From Roseomonas fluvialis (GTDB lineage Bacteria > Pseudomonadota > Alphaproteobacteria > Acetobacterales > Acetobacteraceae): DNA of 64,000 bases. The position numbers and the translations under genes are program-made. The notes beneath the pieces are model-generated. The model was not told where the DNA came from. It was given only the letters and a program-made list of their open reading frames with translations, and made no database searches. The DNA lies in NCBI RefSeq assembly GCF_022846615.1, contig NZ_AP025637.1, positions 2,691,001-2,755,000 on the forward strand. The letters are read 5' to 3'. Below are positions 8,422-17,639 of this stretch, piece by piece; positions within the stretch are counted from its first letter, which is position 1; each line of letters starts with the position of its first letter.

Positions 8422-9681
8422 TCAGGCCGTGGCGTAGCGATCCACCGCCAGGTCCGCCGTGTCGATCTCCGGCTTGCGGCCGGTCACAAGGTCCGCCAGC
8501 ACGCGGCCCGACCCGCAGGCCATGGTCCAGCCCAGCGTGCCATGCCCCGTGTTCAGGTGCAGGTTGCGCAGCCGCGTCGGGCCGACCACCGGCGTGCCAT
8601 CGGGCGTCATCGGCCGCAGGCCGGTCCAGAACGACGCCTCCGCCACGTTGCCGCCGCGCGGGAACAGGTCAGTCACGGAGTGTTCCAGCGTCTCGCGCCT
8701 GGGCTTGCGCAGCGCCATCGAGAAGCCTGCCAGTTCGGCCGTGCCGCCCACGCGGATGCGATCGCCCAGGCGCGTGATCGCGACCTTGTAGGTCTCGTCC
8801 ATCACGGTCGAGACCGGCGCGCCGCCATCGTCCTTCACCGGCAGCGTCAGCGAATAGCCCTTCACCGGATAGACCGGCACGCGCACGCCCAGCGGCGCGA
8901 GCAGCGCGGGCGTGTAGGACCCCAGCGCGGCGACATAGGCATCCGCCGTCTCGGTGCCGGTGCCGGTCACCACGCCGGTCACGCGGTCGCCTTCGGTGGT
9001 CAGGCCCTTGATGGTCACGCCGTAGCGGAATCGCACGCCGATCGCCTCGGCCATCGCGGCCAGGCGCTGCGTGAAGATGTGCGCGTCGCCGGTCTCGTCA
9101 TCTGCCAGGCGCAGCCCGCCCACGAACTTGCCCCGCACGTGCTGCAGCGCAGGCTCGGCGGCGATGCACCCGGCTGGATCGAGCACCTCGTAGGGCACCT
9201 TGAAGGTATCCAGCACCGCGGTATCGCCGCCCACCGCATCCAGCTGCTTCTGCGTGCGGAACAGCTGCAGCGTGCCCATCGATCGCCCGTCATAGGCGAT
9301 GCCCGTCTCGCGCCGCAGGTCGCCCAGGCAGTCGCGCGAGAATTCCGCGAGCCGCACCATGCGCGTCTTGTTCAGCCGGTAGGCGGCCTCGGTGCAGTTG
9401 GCCAGCATCTTTGCGAGCCAAGTGTACAGGCGCTGGTCCGCGCGCGGCCACAGCACCAGAGGACGGTGGCGCATCATCAGCCACTTCAGCGCCTTCACGG
9501 GAATGCCCGGCCCGGCCCAGGGCGCGGAATAGCCGTAGGAGAGCTGACCCGCATTGGCGAAGGACGTCTCCATCCCCGCGGCGGGCTGGCGGTCCAGCAC
9601 CGTCACCTCATGGCCCGCGCGCGCCAGGTACCATGCGCTGGTGACGCCGACGACGCCGCTGCCAAGGACAATGACGCGCAT
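8422..9681 (-). CDS. dadA: D-amino acid dehydrogenase
   Basis: FAD-dependent membrane-associated dehydrogenase oxidising D-amino acids (typically D-alanine) to 2-oxo acids, passing electrons to quinone. The N-terminus has the dinucleotide motif [16 protein letters not shown], followed by the DadA signature [20 protein letters not shown]. The C-terminus contains [17 protein letters not shown] and [19 protein letters not shown]. At 419 residues it is close to E. coli DadA (432). The start at 9681 removes a non-conserved leader. It is divergent from an Lrp-type regulator, the usual arrangement for amino-acid-induced control. Confidence 0.94.
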   Translation of the reverse strand: MRVIVLGSGVVGVTSAWYLARAGHEVTVLDRQPAAGMETSFANAGQLSYGYSAPWAGPGIPVKALKWLMMRHRPLVLWPRADQRLYTWLAKMLANCTEAAYRLNKTRMVRLAEFSRDCLGDLRRETGIAYDGRSMGTLQLFRTQKQLDAVGGDTAVLDTFKVPYEVLDPAGCIAAEPALQHVRGKFVGGLRLADDETGDAHIFTQRLAAMAEAIGVRFRYGVTIKGLTTEGDRVTGVVTGTGTETADAYVAALGSYTPALLAPLGVRVPVYPVKGYSLTLPVKDDGGAPVSTVMDETYKVAITRLGDRIRVGGTAELAGFSMALRKPRRETLEHSVTDLFPRGGNVAEASFWTGLRPMTPDGTPVVGPTRLRNLHLNTGHGTLGWTMACGSGRVLADLVTGRKPEIDTADLAVDRYATA

Positions 9682-9762
9682 GGTGGTGAACCCCTTCGCT
9701 CCGATGCGGCAATGATGGCGCGGAAGACATCGCATTTGCTGCGGAACAGGCGAGGATTCTGC

Positions 9763-9768
9763 TATATG
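9763..9768 (+). promoter_or_regulatory. Possible extended -10 promoter for the Lrp-type regulator
   Basis: TATATG preceded by TGC at 9760-9762 gives an extended -10 element about 50 bases before the lrp-like start codon. A TTGCTG lies upstream at non-ideal spacing. Supported by pattern only. Confidence 0.35.
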
Positions 9769-9777
9769 CGCCGTTCC

Positions 9778-9791
9778 GGTTCGCAGGAACC
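9778..9791. promoter_or_regulatory. Candidate operator between dadA and the Lrp-type regulator
   Basis: Perfect inverted repeat GGTTC-GCAG-GAACC just downstream of the extended -10 element. A second small palindrome, GCAGA-T-TCTGC at 9803-9813, ends three bases before the regulator start codon. Both sit in the 134-base divergent spacer and could be sites for the adjacent AsnC/Lrp protein. Confidence 0.4.
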
Positions 9792-9815
9792 ACAGGTCCT
9801 TCGCAGATTCTGCCA

Positions 9816-10262
9816 ATGCTCGACGATGCCGACCATCGGATCCTGAAGGCGCTCCGCCAGGATGGCCGCATGACCAATGCGGCACTGGCCGAGGCGGTGG
9901 GCCTGTCGCAATCCGCCTGCCTGCGGCGGTTGCGCCTGCTGGAAACGCGCGGCGTGATCCGCGGCTACACCGCGATCATCGAGGAACCCCAGGACCGCGC
10001 CACCGTCACGGTGATCGTGCAGATCACGCTCGACCGGCAGACCGAGGAACACCTGTCGCGCTTCGAAGGCGCGGTGCGCCGCCTGCCGGAAGTGCGCGAC
10101 TGCTTCCTGATGACGGGCATGTCGGACTACCTGCTACGCGTGGAAGTCCGCGACGCCGCGGATTACGAACGCATCCACAAGGAACAGCTCTCGCGCCTGC
10201 CGGGTGTGGCACGGATCCAGTCGTCCTTCGCCATCCGGCGGGTGATCGGGAGCAGGCAGTAA
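9816..10262 (+). CDS. Lrp/AsnC family transcriptional regulator
   Basis: A 148-residue regulator with an N-terminal winged helix-turn-helix ([16 protein letters not shown], then [21 protein letters not shown]) and a C-terminal RAM ligand-binding domain (VIVQITLD through [14 protein letters not shown]). Such proteins bind amino acids and form octamers. Divergent placement from dadA makes it the probable local activator in response to an amino acid, plus autoregulation. Two short palindromes in the shared spacer are candidate sites. Confidence 0.92.
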   Translation: MLDDADHRILKALRQDGRMTNAALAEAVGLSQSACLRRLRLLETRGVIRGYTAIIEEPQDRATVTVIVQITLDRQTEEHLSRFEGAVRRLPEVRDCFLMTGMSDYLLRVEVRDAADYERIHKEQLSRLPGVARIQSSFAIRRVIGSRQ

Positions 10263-10266
10263 ATCG

Positions 10267-10707
10267 ATGCAAAACCGAGTCGCAATGGCAGTCGCGGCAA
10301 TGCTTCTCGCCAGCTCGCTCCCATCGACGCATGGGGCAAACGGCGCGAGGGCTCAGTCCTCGCCGCAGCCCACCGCCGTCTGCGAGGGTGAACGGCCGCG
10401 CACCGCGCATCCCCCTGACATTGCCGCAATCTGGCGCGGAAGCCGCAACACACGAGCGGGCAGGCTGGAGACAGCGCTGCGTGAAGGCTTCATGTGCCGC
10501 GATCCGGCAGCACTCGTGGAGATCCTGCGCACGCACGGGTTCCACTGCGGATCCATCCCGTGGATGAACAATCAGACGGTTGATGTTTGCACCATCAACG
10601 ACCGACGACTCTTGGTGGGTAACGCGAGAACCAGCGTCCGGATCGAGAATGACCTCGGCCTGGTCCGCCGGATCACCGTCAGCGAAATCTTAACGGACTG
10701 GCTTTGA
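10267..10707 (+). CDS. Secreted protein of unknown function
   Basis: A 146-residue product starting four bases after the regulator stop. A signal peptide is likely (QNRVAMAVAAMLLASSL, cleavage perhaps near ARA-QS). The mature part has four cysteines (about residues 39, 77, 93 and 107), allowing two disulfides in the periplasm. No family was recognised. The sequence reads as coding, with a defined hydrophobic leader and no low-complexity runs, but the ribosome site is weak (GGGAG about 15 bases upstream). Confidence 0.5.
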   Translation: MQNRVAMAVAAMLLASSLPSTHGANGARAQSSPQPTAVCEGERPRTAHPPDIAAIWRGSRNTRAGRLETALREGFMCRDPAALVEILRTHGFHCGSIPWMNNQTVDVCTINDRRLLVGNARTSVRIENDLGLVRRITVSEILTDWL

Positions 10708-10740
10708 CGAGAGGACCCCAGAGCGCTGCCTGGCCAGGGT

Positions 10741-11664
10741 TCACGCCGCCGCGGCCAGCTTCTCCGTCCGCGCCAGCCGCGCCAGCAGGTAGTCCACCTC
10801 GCCCACCGTCTCGGCGCTCAGCTTCGGGCCCGGGGCGCGCAGCGTGTCATGCGCGATGATGCCGCGGCGCTTCAGCACGTACTTCCGGATCGCGAGGCCC
10901 AGCCCCGGCTGCACCTCGGTGCGGATCAGCGGCAGGTGCAGGTCGAACAGGTCCTGCGCCGCATCGCGGCTTCCCGCCCACATCATGCGGCACACATTCA
11001 CCAGCATCTCCGGAAAGGCATAGCCGGTCATGATGCCATCGGCCCCGCGCGCGAGTTCCTCGGGCAGGAACTGCCCGCCCACGCCGCCCAGGATCGACAC
11101 GCGCGGCATCTTGCCCTCGGCTTCCAGCTTCCGCACCGCGGTCAGCTTGTCGAGGCCCGGCCAGTCCTCCGCCTTCAGCATCACCACGCGCTGGTCGGCC
11201 GCCATGCGCGCGATCATCGGCGCGGTCATTGTGATGCCCGTCAGCTGAGGATAGTCCTGCAGCACGAAGGGTGCGTTCACCACGTCCACCGCCTGCGCGA
11301 TGTAGGACACCACGGCCTCGTCGCCCTTCAGACCCGGCGTCGGCGAGACCATGATGCCCGCGGCGCCAAGGTCCATCGACCCGCGCGCGATCGCCCTCAT
11401 CTGCGCGAAGCCCGGCGCCGAGGCACCGACCACCACCGGGATGCGCCCCGCCACGCGCTTCAGCACGCGATCGACGAAGGTCAGGCTCTCGGCTTCCGTC
11501 AGCTTCGGCGCCTCGCCCATGACGCCCAGGATGGTCATGCCGGCCGCACCGGCCGCCATGAAGGCATCCGTCATGCGGTCGGTGCTGTCGAGGTCGAGCG
11601 ACCCGTCCGGCAGGAACGGCGTGGGGGCGATGACGAAAACGCCCTTGGCGGATCGATCGAGCAT
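10741..11664 (-). CDS. Dihydrodipicolinate synthase family aldolase/dehydratase
   Basis: Class I lyase with a TIM barrel that forms a Schiff base with a 2-oxo acid. The catalytic lysine is K164 (VVMLKAEDWPG) and the helper tyrosine is Y138 (LQDYPQLTG). The usual GTTGE loop is changed to GVMGE, so it is probably not the lysine-pathway DapA. Candidates are 5-dehydro-4-deoxyglucarate dehydratase-like or another carboxylate lyase. ATG at 11664 is preferred to the one six bases upstream because GGAAGG is then well spaced. It is divergent from the PrpF-like gene, with only 58 bases between. Confidence 0.85.
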   Translation of the reverse strand: MLDRSAKGVFVIAPTPFLPDGSLDLDSTDRMTDAFMAAGAAGMTILGVMGEAPKLTEAESLTFVDRVLKRVAGRIPVVVGASAPGFAQMRAIARGSMDLGAAGIMVSPTPGLKGDEAVVSYIAQAVDVVNAPFVLQDYPQLTGITMTAPMIARMAADQRVVMLKAEDWPGLDKLTAVRKLEAEGKMPRVSILGGVGGQFLPEELARGADGIMTGYAFPEMLVNVCRMMWAGSRDAAQDLFDLHLPLIRTEVQPGLGLAIRKYVLKRRGIIAHDTLRAPGPKLSAETVGEVDYLLARLARTEKLAAAA

Positions 11665-11722
11665 GGGCATCCCTTCCGGCTGAAACCGCGCCCAACATAG
11701 CGCCCGCGACAGGAACCGCCAG

Positions 11723-12862
11723 ATGGACCAGGCCTTCATCCCCGCCGTCTTCATGCGCGGGGGGTCCTCCAAGGGAGTGTTCTTCCACGCGAAGCACCTG
11801 CCGGCCGATCGCGCGCGGCAGGACCCGATCTTCCTGTCGGTGCTGGGCAGCCCCGATCCCTACGGCCGGCAGCTCGACGGCATGGGCGGTGGTATCTCCT
11901 CCTTGTCCAAGGCCGTGATCGTTGGCCCGCCGACGCACGCGGACGCGGATGTGGACTACACCTTCGCGCAGGTCGCGGTGGATCGGCCGCTGGTGGACTG
12001 GTCGTCCAACTGCGGCAACCTGTCCTCCGCCATTGGCCCCTTCGCGATCGACGAAGGCCTGGTGCGCGCGAGCGACGGCGAGGCGCTGGTGCGCATCCAC
12101 CAGGTCAACACGCGCCGCATCATCCATGCGCGCTTTCCGGTGCGCGGCGGGCGCGCGGCCGTGGCGGGCGACTTCGCGATGGCCGGCGTGTCGGGCACCG
12201 GTGCGCGCATCCGGCTCGATTTCCTCGCCCCCGGCGGTGGCGCGACCGGCGCCCTGCTGCCGACCGGCAACGCGCTGGACACGCTGCACCATGACGGGCG
12301 CGACTATGCCGCGACCCTGGTCGATGCCGCCAATGCCTGCGTCTTCCTCGAAGCACGCGAACTCGGCCTGACCGGCACCGAAAGCCCCGACGCGATCGAG
12401 GCCGAACCCGCGCTGATGGCGCGCCTCGATGCGCTGCGCCGCCGCGCCGCGGTGCGCATGGGGTTGTGCGCGACGCCCGAGGCCGCGCCGCTCGCCATCC
12501 CCAAGGTCGCGGTGGTTGCCCCGCCCGCCCCCTATCGCGCGCTGGACGGCGCGACGCAGGACGCCGCCTCGCACGACATCGCCGTTCGCATGATCTCGAT
12601 GGAACGCGCCCATCGCGCCGTACCGCTCACCGGCGGGATGGCGCTCGGCGTTGCCTGCGGCATCGCGGGCTCGCTGCCCCATGCGCTTGCCACGCGCGCC
12701 ATCGCGGACGAGGTGCGCGTCGCCAACCCCTCGGGCATCCTGTCGGTCGGTGCCGAGGTTTCGCACCGCGAAACCGGATGGTTCGCCGACAGCGCCGTGG
12801 TGTTTCGCACCGCGCGGCGTCTCATGCAGGGGGCCGTCGCCGTACCGATGCGCCTGCTTTGA
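11723..12862 (+). CDS. PrpF-family isomerase (4-oxalomesaconate tautomerase / methylaconitate isomerase-like)
   Basis: A 379-residue member of the diaminopimelate-epimerase fold. The N-terminal signature IPAVFMRGGSSKGVFF and the cysteine motif SSNCGNLSSAIGPFAI near residue 94-110 are those of PrpF, which isomerises 2-methylaconitate, and of 4-oxalomesaconate tautomerases (GalD/LigU) of aromatic acid degradation. The closing region AVPLTGGMALGVACGIAGS also fits. The neighbouring Bug receptor and LigI-like lactonases favour a carboxylate or aromatic-acid role over propionate metabolism, since no prpB, prpC or prpD is near. Confidence 0.87.
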   Translation: MDQAFIPAVFMRGGSSKGVFFHAKHLPADRARQDPIFLSVLGSPDPYGRQLDGMGGGISSLSKAVIVGPPTHADADVDYTFAQVAVDRPLVDWSSNCGNLSSAIGPFAIDEGLVRASDGEALVRIHQVNTRRIIHARFPVRGGRAAVAGDFAMAGVSGTGARIRLDFLAPGGGATGALLPTGNALDTLHHDGRDYAATLVDAANACVFLEARELGLTGTESPDAIEAEPALMARLDALRRRAAVRMGLCATPEAAPLAIPKVAVVAPPAPYRALDGATQDAASHDIAVRMISMERAHRAVPLTGGMALGVACGIAGSLPHALATRAIADEVRVANPSGILSVGAEVSHRETGWFADSAVVFRTARRLMQGAVAVPMRLL

Positions 12863-12920
12863 GGGTGCGGCGCGACGTGCGATAGGTGGTCCGTCCAGGA
12901 AGCACACGGAGAACCATCCG

Positions 12921-13898
12921 ATGGTCAGCCGCCGCCAGGCGCTCGCCGCCGCAGCCCTCCTTGCCGCGCCCGCTGCGCGCGCGCAGGCCACCTGGCCCGA
13001 CCGTCCGATCCGCGTCGTGGTGCCCTTCGCCGCCGGCGGCAATGCCGATGTCATCGCGCGCATCCTGCAGCCCCGCCTGTCGGAGAAGCTCGGCCAGCCG
13101 GTGGTGGTCGAGAACCGCCCCGGCGCCGGCGGCGCGGTGGGTGCGGCCGAGGTCGCGCGCGCGCGCCCCGATGGCTATACCCTGCTGATCGGATCGAATG
13201 GCCCGCTCAGCGTGAACCCCGCCGTGCAGGCCCGCCTGCCCTATGATGCCGAGCGCGACTTCGCCGCCATCGCGATGGCCATGCAGGTGCCGCATTGCCT
13301 GATGGTGCAGCAGGGCGCGCCGCAGCGCAGCCTGGCGGATGTCATCGCCGCGTCGCGCGCACAGCCCGATGCGCTGGGCGCCGGCACCGCCGGTGTCGCG
13401 AGCGCCACGCATCTCTCACTCGAAGCCTTCAAGCTCGTCTCCGGCGCGCGCATCCTGCACGTGCCCTATCGCGGCGGCGGCGCCGCGCTGCCCGATTTCG
13501 TGGCCGGCAACATCCCGATGCTGTTCACCGAATTCTCCACCGCGCTGCCGCTGCATCGCGACAGCAAGGGACGCATCCTGGCGGTGGCCTCGCTGACGCG
13601 GCTGAACGCGTTGCCGGACGTGCCGACCATGATCGAACAGGGCGTCCCCGGCTTCACCGCGGCCTCCTATGTCGGGCTGCTCGCTCCCGCCGGTACGCCG
13701 CCCGAGGTGCTGCGCAGGCTGGGCGAGGCCATGGCGGCCATCGTCGCGGAGGCCGACTTCCAGCGCCGCATGGAAGCCATGGGCGGGGAGACCGCCTCCG
13801 GCGCGCTCGCCACTCCCGCGGGCTTCAGCGCCTTCATCCGCGACGACCTGAACCGCTCGCGTGAGGTCGTGCGCTCCGCCGGCATCACTGCCCAATGA
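12921..13898 (+). CDS. Tripartite tricarboxylate transporter (Bug family) substrate-binding protein
   Basis: Periplasmic solute receptor of 325 residues. A Tat-like or Sec leader (VSRRQALAAAALLAAPAARA) is followed by WPDRPIRVVVPFAAGGNADVIAR and VVENRPGAGGAVGAAEVARA, the two conserved Bug loops that hold a carboxylate ligand, then DGYTLL and VPYRGGGAAL. The TctA and TctB membrane subunits are not in the window. It overlaps the lactonase gene by ATGA, so its ligand is probably the substrate or precursor of that pathway. Confidence 0.92.
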   Translation: MVSRRQALAAAALLAAPAARAQATWPDRPIRVVVPFAAGGNADVIARILQPRLSEKLGQPVVVENRPGAGGAVGAAEVARARPDGYTLLIGSNGPLSVNPAVQARLPYDAERDFAAIAMAMQVPHCLMVQQGAPQRSLADVIAASRAQPDALGAGTAGVASATHLSLEAFKLVSGARILHVPYRGGGAALPDFVAGNIPMLFTEFSTALPLHRDSKGRILAVASLTRLNALPDVPTMIEQGVPGFTAASYVGLLAPAGTPPEVLRRLGEAMAAIVAEADFQRRMEAMGGETASGALATPAGFSAFIRDDLNRSREVVRSAGITAQ

Positions 13899-14746
13899 CC
13901 CCGCGCGAGACGCCGCCTGGCGCCACGGACTGCCACTGCCACATCTTCGGCCCCGCCGCGCGCTTCCCCTACGCTGAGCCGCGGTCCTACACGCCGGAGG
14001 ACGAGACGCTCGAGGACTACCTCGCGCTGCTCGACCGCCTGCAGCTCGACCGCGGCGTGATCGTGCAGCCCTCCGCCTATGACCGCGACAATGCCTGCAC
14101 GCTCGATGCGCTGCGCCGCGCACCGGACCGGCTGCGCGGCGTGGCGGTGGTGGGTGCCGAGGCCACGCCGGATACGCTGCGTGCCATGCACCGCGACGGC
14201 ATTCGCGGCCTGCGTGCGAACGAATACCTCCGCGACGGCCAGGCCGCCTACCATGGCGGCGTGCGCCTGGCGGAAATCGAGCCATTCTTCCCCGTCATGG
14301 CCGAGCTCGGCTGGCACCTGCAGCTATGGATCGACGCGCGGCATCTGCCGGAACTCGAACCGCGCCTCGCTACGGTTCCCGTACCGATCGTGGTCGACCA
14401 CATGGGCCGGCTGCACCACAGCCACGGCACGAACGACCCCGGCTTCCAGGCGCTGGTCCGCGGGGTGGGCGACGGGCGCTACATGGCGAAGCTGTCGGGC
14501 ACCTATCGCCTGGGCGCGCTGAAGCCCGATTATATCGAGGCGAAGCCGTTCCACGACGCGCTGGTCGCTGCCAATCCGGATGCGCTGGTCTGGGGCACCG
14601 ACTGGCCGCATCCGCGCCCCGATGGCGGGCGCCCGGATGCCGCGCGGCTGCTGCGCGTTTTCCTCGACTGGACGACCGATCCCGTGCTGCGGCGGAAGAT
14701 CCTGACCGACACGCCCGCGCGCCTGTATGACTTCCCGCAAGGCTGA
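13895..14746 (+). CDS. LigI-like amidohydrolase (2-pyrone-4,6-dicarboxylate lactonase family), copy 1
   Basis: TIM-barrel hydrolase of the amidohydrolase-2 family. Features shared with LigI are DCHCHIFGPAARFPY near the start, GVIVQPSAYDRDN, RGLRANEY, VPIVVDHMGR, and WGTDWPHPRP near the C-terminus with the catalytic aspartate. LigI opens the lactone of 2-pyrone-4,6-dicarboxylate in the protocatechuate 4,5-cleavage pathway. The adjacent paralogue and PrpF-like isomerase fit such a route, but the protocatechuate dioxygenase genes are absent, so another lactone is possible. Confidence 0.82.
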   Translation: MTPRETPPGATDCHCHIFGPAARFPYAEPRSYTPEDETLEDYLALLDRLQLDRGVIVQPSAYDRDNACTLDALRRAPDRLRGVAVVGAEATPDTLRAMHRDGIRGLRANEYLRDGQAAYHGGVRLAEIEPFFPVMAELGWHLQLWIDARHLPELEPRLATVPVPIVVDHMGRLHHSHGTNDPGFQALVRGVGDGRYMAKLSGTYRLGALKPDYIEAKPFHDALVAANPDALVWGTDWPHPRPDGGRPDAARLLRVFLDWTTDPVLRRKILTDTPARLYDFPQG

Positions 14747-14752
14747 CCGATC

Positions 14753-15592
14753 ATGGCCTCCGACCGCCGCCCGAATTTCGTCCTGCCGTCCGGCAGCTGC
14801 GACACGCATGTGCACATCTGGGGGCCCTTCGACCGCTACCCGGTCGCCAAGGGCGCGCCCTACACGCCGCCCGAGCGCACACGCGACGACCTGGTCGCGC
14901 TGCATGCGCGGCTTGGCGTACAGCGCGCCGTCATCGTGCAGACCACCGTCTACAAGTCCGACAACCGCGCCATGCTGGATGGCATCGCGGCCAGCAACGG
15001 TGCCTGGCGCGGCGTGGCGTTGGTGGATGAGAGCTTTGGCGACCGCGAATACCAGGCGCTGCACGATGGCGGCGTGCGCGGCGTGCGCTTCGGCTTCCTG
15101 CCGCATCTGGGCGGCGTGCCCGACATCGCGTTCCTGCGTCGCACCGCGGACCGCATCGCGGCGATGGGCTGGCACCTGGTGCTGCATGTAGACTTCAACA
15201 GCATCCTCGCCTTCGAGGAGATGCTGCGCTCCCTGCGTTTGACCGTGGTGGTGGACCACATGGGCCGCGTGCCGGTGCCTGAGGGCACGGACCATCCCGC
15301 CTTCCGGATCCTGCTGGACCTCCTGCGCGATCCGAACTGGTGGGTGAAGGTCTCCGGCGCCGAGCGCATATCCGCCGCCGGCCCACCCTTCCGCGACGCC
15401 GTGCCCTTCGCCCGCAAGCTGATCGAGGCCGCGCCCGACCGCACGCTGTGGGGCACCGACTGGCCGCATCCGAACGTTCGCTGGGAACCCGACGAGGCCG
15501 AACTGGTCGACCTGCTGCCGGAATTCGCCGACGCCGCCGCGCTGCAGCGCGTGCTGGTGGACAACCCCGCGCGGCTCTACGGCTTCCCATGA
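14753..15592 (+). CDS. LigI-like amidohydrolase (2-pyrone-4,6-dicarboxylate lactonase family), copy 2
   Basis: Second member of the same family, 279 residues, seven bases after copy 1. It carries CDTHVHIWGPFDRYPV, AVIVQTTVYKSDN, GVRGVRFGFLPHLGG, VVVDHMGRVPV and WGTDWPHPNVRW. The RFGF segment is nearer to authentic LigI (RFNF) than copy 1 is, so this copy is the better candidate for true lactonase activity. The stop overlaps the following hydratase start by ATGA. Confidence 0.83.
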   Translation: MASDRRPNFVLPSGSCDTHVHIWGPFDRYPVAKGAPYTPPERTRDDLVALHARLGVQRAVIVQTTVYKSDNRAMLDGIAASNGAWRGVALVDESFGDREYQALHDGGVRGVRFGFLPHLGGVPDIAFLRRTADRIAAMGWHLVLHVDFNSILAFEEMLRSLRLTVVVDHMGRVPVPEGTDHPAFRILLDLLRDPNWWVKVSGAERISAAGPPFRDAVPFARKLIEAAPDRTLWGTDWPHPNVRWEPDEAELVDLLPEFADAAALQRVLVDNPARLYGFP

Positions 15593-16437
15593 CGGGCGAC
15601 CTGCAATCCTGGGTCGGGCGCACGCGCACCGTCGCGGACGAGATGGCCGCGCCGTTGGTGCGCCGCATGGCCGCCCTGACCGACCGCACCGACGTGCCGC
15701 TGCAGCACGGTGCGCCGGTGCCCAATCACTGGCTCTGCATGCTGTTCGACGATGCTGCGCCGCAGGCCGCGCTCGGCGCCGATGGCCACGCCGCGACGGG
15801 CGACTTCCTGCCGCCCGTGCCGCTGCCCCGACGCATGCTGGGGGGGCGGCGCCTGACCTACACCGCCGCGCCGCGCGTGGGCGATGCGCTGGACCGCGAG
15901 ACGATGATCGCTGCCATCACGCCGAAGGTCGGGCGCAGCGGCGCGCTGATCTTCGTGACCCTGCGCCACAGCATCACGCGCGCGGGCGATGTGATCGCCG
16001 TCGAGGAACAGGACATTGCCTACCTCGAGCCCAAGCGTAACGCGCCGGAACCGAAGGCCGAGAACCCGGCGCCCATGCCCATGGCCGCCTGGCGCGACGC
16101 CTTCACGCCCGACCCTGTCATGCTGTTTCGCTATTCGGCGCTGCAGTTCAACGGCCACCGCATCCACTACGATGCCGACTATGCGCGCGATGGCGAAGGC
16201 TATCCCGCGCTGGTGGTGAATGGCGGCGTGACCACGCTGTTCCTGCTGGAAGCGGCGCTGCGCCGGCAGCCCGGCGCACAGGTCCTGCAGACCGCGTCGC
16301 GCACCATGAACCCGCTGTTCTGCGGACGTGCGGCGACGCTGTCGGGCACCGCGCCGGATGCGCAGGGCCGCTGCATCCTCTGGGCCGAGGACGACACCGG
16401 CGCGACCGCGCTGCGCATCGAGGCGAGGATCGGCTGA
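15589..16437 (+). CDS. MaoC/HTD2-type acyl-CoA hydratase, second copy
   Basis: A 282-residue paralogue of the hydratase at 5556. It shares the VPNHWLCMLFDD and PPVPLPRRMLGGRR segments of the N-terminal half and the catalytic NGHRIHYDADYARDGEGYP stretch of the C-terminal half. Start chosen at the ATG overlapping the lactonase stop. It is followed directly (TGATG) by a CaiB/BaiF CoA-transferase, giving an activation-then-hydration pair. Likely substrate class: a C5-C6 unsaturated dicarboxylic acyl-CoA. Confidence 0.8.
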   Translation: MTGDLQSWVGRTRTVADEMAAPLVRRMAALTDRTDVPLQHGAPVPNHWLCMLFDDAAPQAALGADGHAATGDFLPPVPLPRRMLGGRRLTYTAAPRVGDALDRETMIAAITPKVGRSGALIFVTLRHSITRAGDVIAVEEQDIAYLEPKRNAPEPKAENPAPMPMAAWRDAFTPDPVMLFRYSALQFNGHRIHYDADYARDGEGYPALVVNGGVTTLFLLEAALRRQPGAQVLQTASRTMNPLFCGRAATLSGTAPDAQGRCILWAEDDTGATALRIEARIG

Positions 16438-17639
16438 TGGCGGGACCGCTCGACGGCGTGCGCGTACTCGATCTCTCGGCCGTCGTGGTCGGGCCGATCT
16501 GCACGCATGTGCTGTGCGAACAGGGCGCCGAGGTCATCAAGGTCGAGGCCCCGACCGGCGATCTGCTGCGCCACCTGGCCGGCCGCGGCCGCAGTGCCGG
16601 GATGAACGGCAAATTCCTCAACTTCAACCGCGGCAAGAAATCCATCGCCATCGACCTGAAGCAGCCCGCCGGCATCGAGGCGCTGCGGCGTGTCGCGGCC
16701 ACCGTCGATGTCTTCGTCACCAACATCCGTCCTGACGCACAGCAGCGTCTCGGTGTCGATGCCGACGCACTGCGCGCCGCGGCCCCGCGGCTGATCCATT
16801 GCTCCATCACCGGCTTCGGCAGCGGTGGTCCCTATGCCGGGCGCGCCGCCTACGACACCGTGATCCAGGGCGCCTCGGGCGTGGCCGGCACCTTCGCCGC
16901 CTCCACCGGCGAACCGCGCTACGTGCCGTTCCTGGTGGCCGACCACACGGTCGGGCTGGTCGCCGCGCAGCTGATCGGCTTCGCGCTGTACCGTCGCGAG
17001 AAGACCGGCATCGGCGAGGCGATCGAGGTGCCGATGTTCGAGAACATGGCCGCCTACATCATGCAGGAACACCTCGGCGCGGCATCCTTCCGCCCGCCCC
17101 TCGGCCCGCCCGGCGACCACCGTGTGCTCAGCCCCGACGGCAAGCCGCTGCCCACCAAGGATGGCTTCGTCTGCATCAGCGCGAACACCGACGCGCAGGC
17201 ACATGCCTTCTTCGATGCGATCGGCCGGCCGGAGCTCAAGACCGATCCGCGCTTCGCCAAGGTCGCGCAGCGCGTGCAGCACACCAAGGAATACTTCCAC
17301 ATCCGCGCGACCTCGCTCGGCGGCCGCACAACGGCGGAATGGCTCGAGATCTTCGACCGCATGGACGTGCCGGCCTCGCCCTACAACACGCTCTCCTCGC
17401 TGATCGACGACCCACATCTGCGCGCGGTCGGCATGGTGCGCGAGGAAGACCACCCGACCGAGGGCGCCACCATCGCCATCGGTGCGCCGAACCGCTTCTC
17501 CGGCGGCAACACGCCGCCGCGCCCGCCGGCACCGCGCCTGGGCGCCGACGGCGCCGCGATACTGGCGCAGGCCGGACTCTCCACCGACGAAATCGACGCG
17601 CTGCGCCACGACGGCGTGCTGATCGAGGGAATGCCATGA
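16437..17639 (+). CDS. CaiB/BaiF family CoA-transferase, copy 1
   Basis: Family III CoA-transferase of 400 residues that moves CoA between carboxylic acids. N-terminal GVRVLDLSAVVVGPICTHVL, then VIKVEAPTGD, and NFNRGKKSIAIDLKQPAG are diagnostic. The aspartate expected to form the acyl-enzyme intermediate lies in the VADHTVG segment near residue 165. The start codon shares its A with the hydratase stop. Together they suggest conversion of a dicarboxylate to its CoA thioester followed by hydration. Confidence 0.9.
   Translation: MAGPLDGVRVLDLSAVVVGPICTHVLCEQGAEVIKVEAPTGDLLRHLAGRGRSAGMNGKFLNFNRGKKSIAIDLKQPAGIEALRRVAATVDVFVTNIRPDAQQRLGVDADALRAAAPRLIHCSITGFGSGGPYAGRAAYDTVIQGASGVAGTFAASTGEPRYVPFLVADHTVGLVAAQLIGFALYRREKTGIGEAIEVPMFENMAAYIMQEHLGAASFRPPLGPPGDHRVLSPDGKPLPTKDGFVCISANTDAQAHAFFDAIGRPELKTDPRFAKVAQRVQHTKEYFHIRATSLGGRTTAEWLEIFDRMDVPASPYNTLSSLIDDPHLRAVGMVREEDHPTEGATIAIGAPNRFSGGNTPPRPPAPRLGADGAAILAQAGLSTDEIDALRHDGVLIEGMP

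Noticed and set aside
10741-11664. dapA (lysine synthesis)
   Set aside because: The GTTGE loop is changed, and neighbours are catabolic; a DHDPS-family lyase of other function is more likely.
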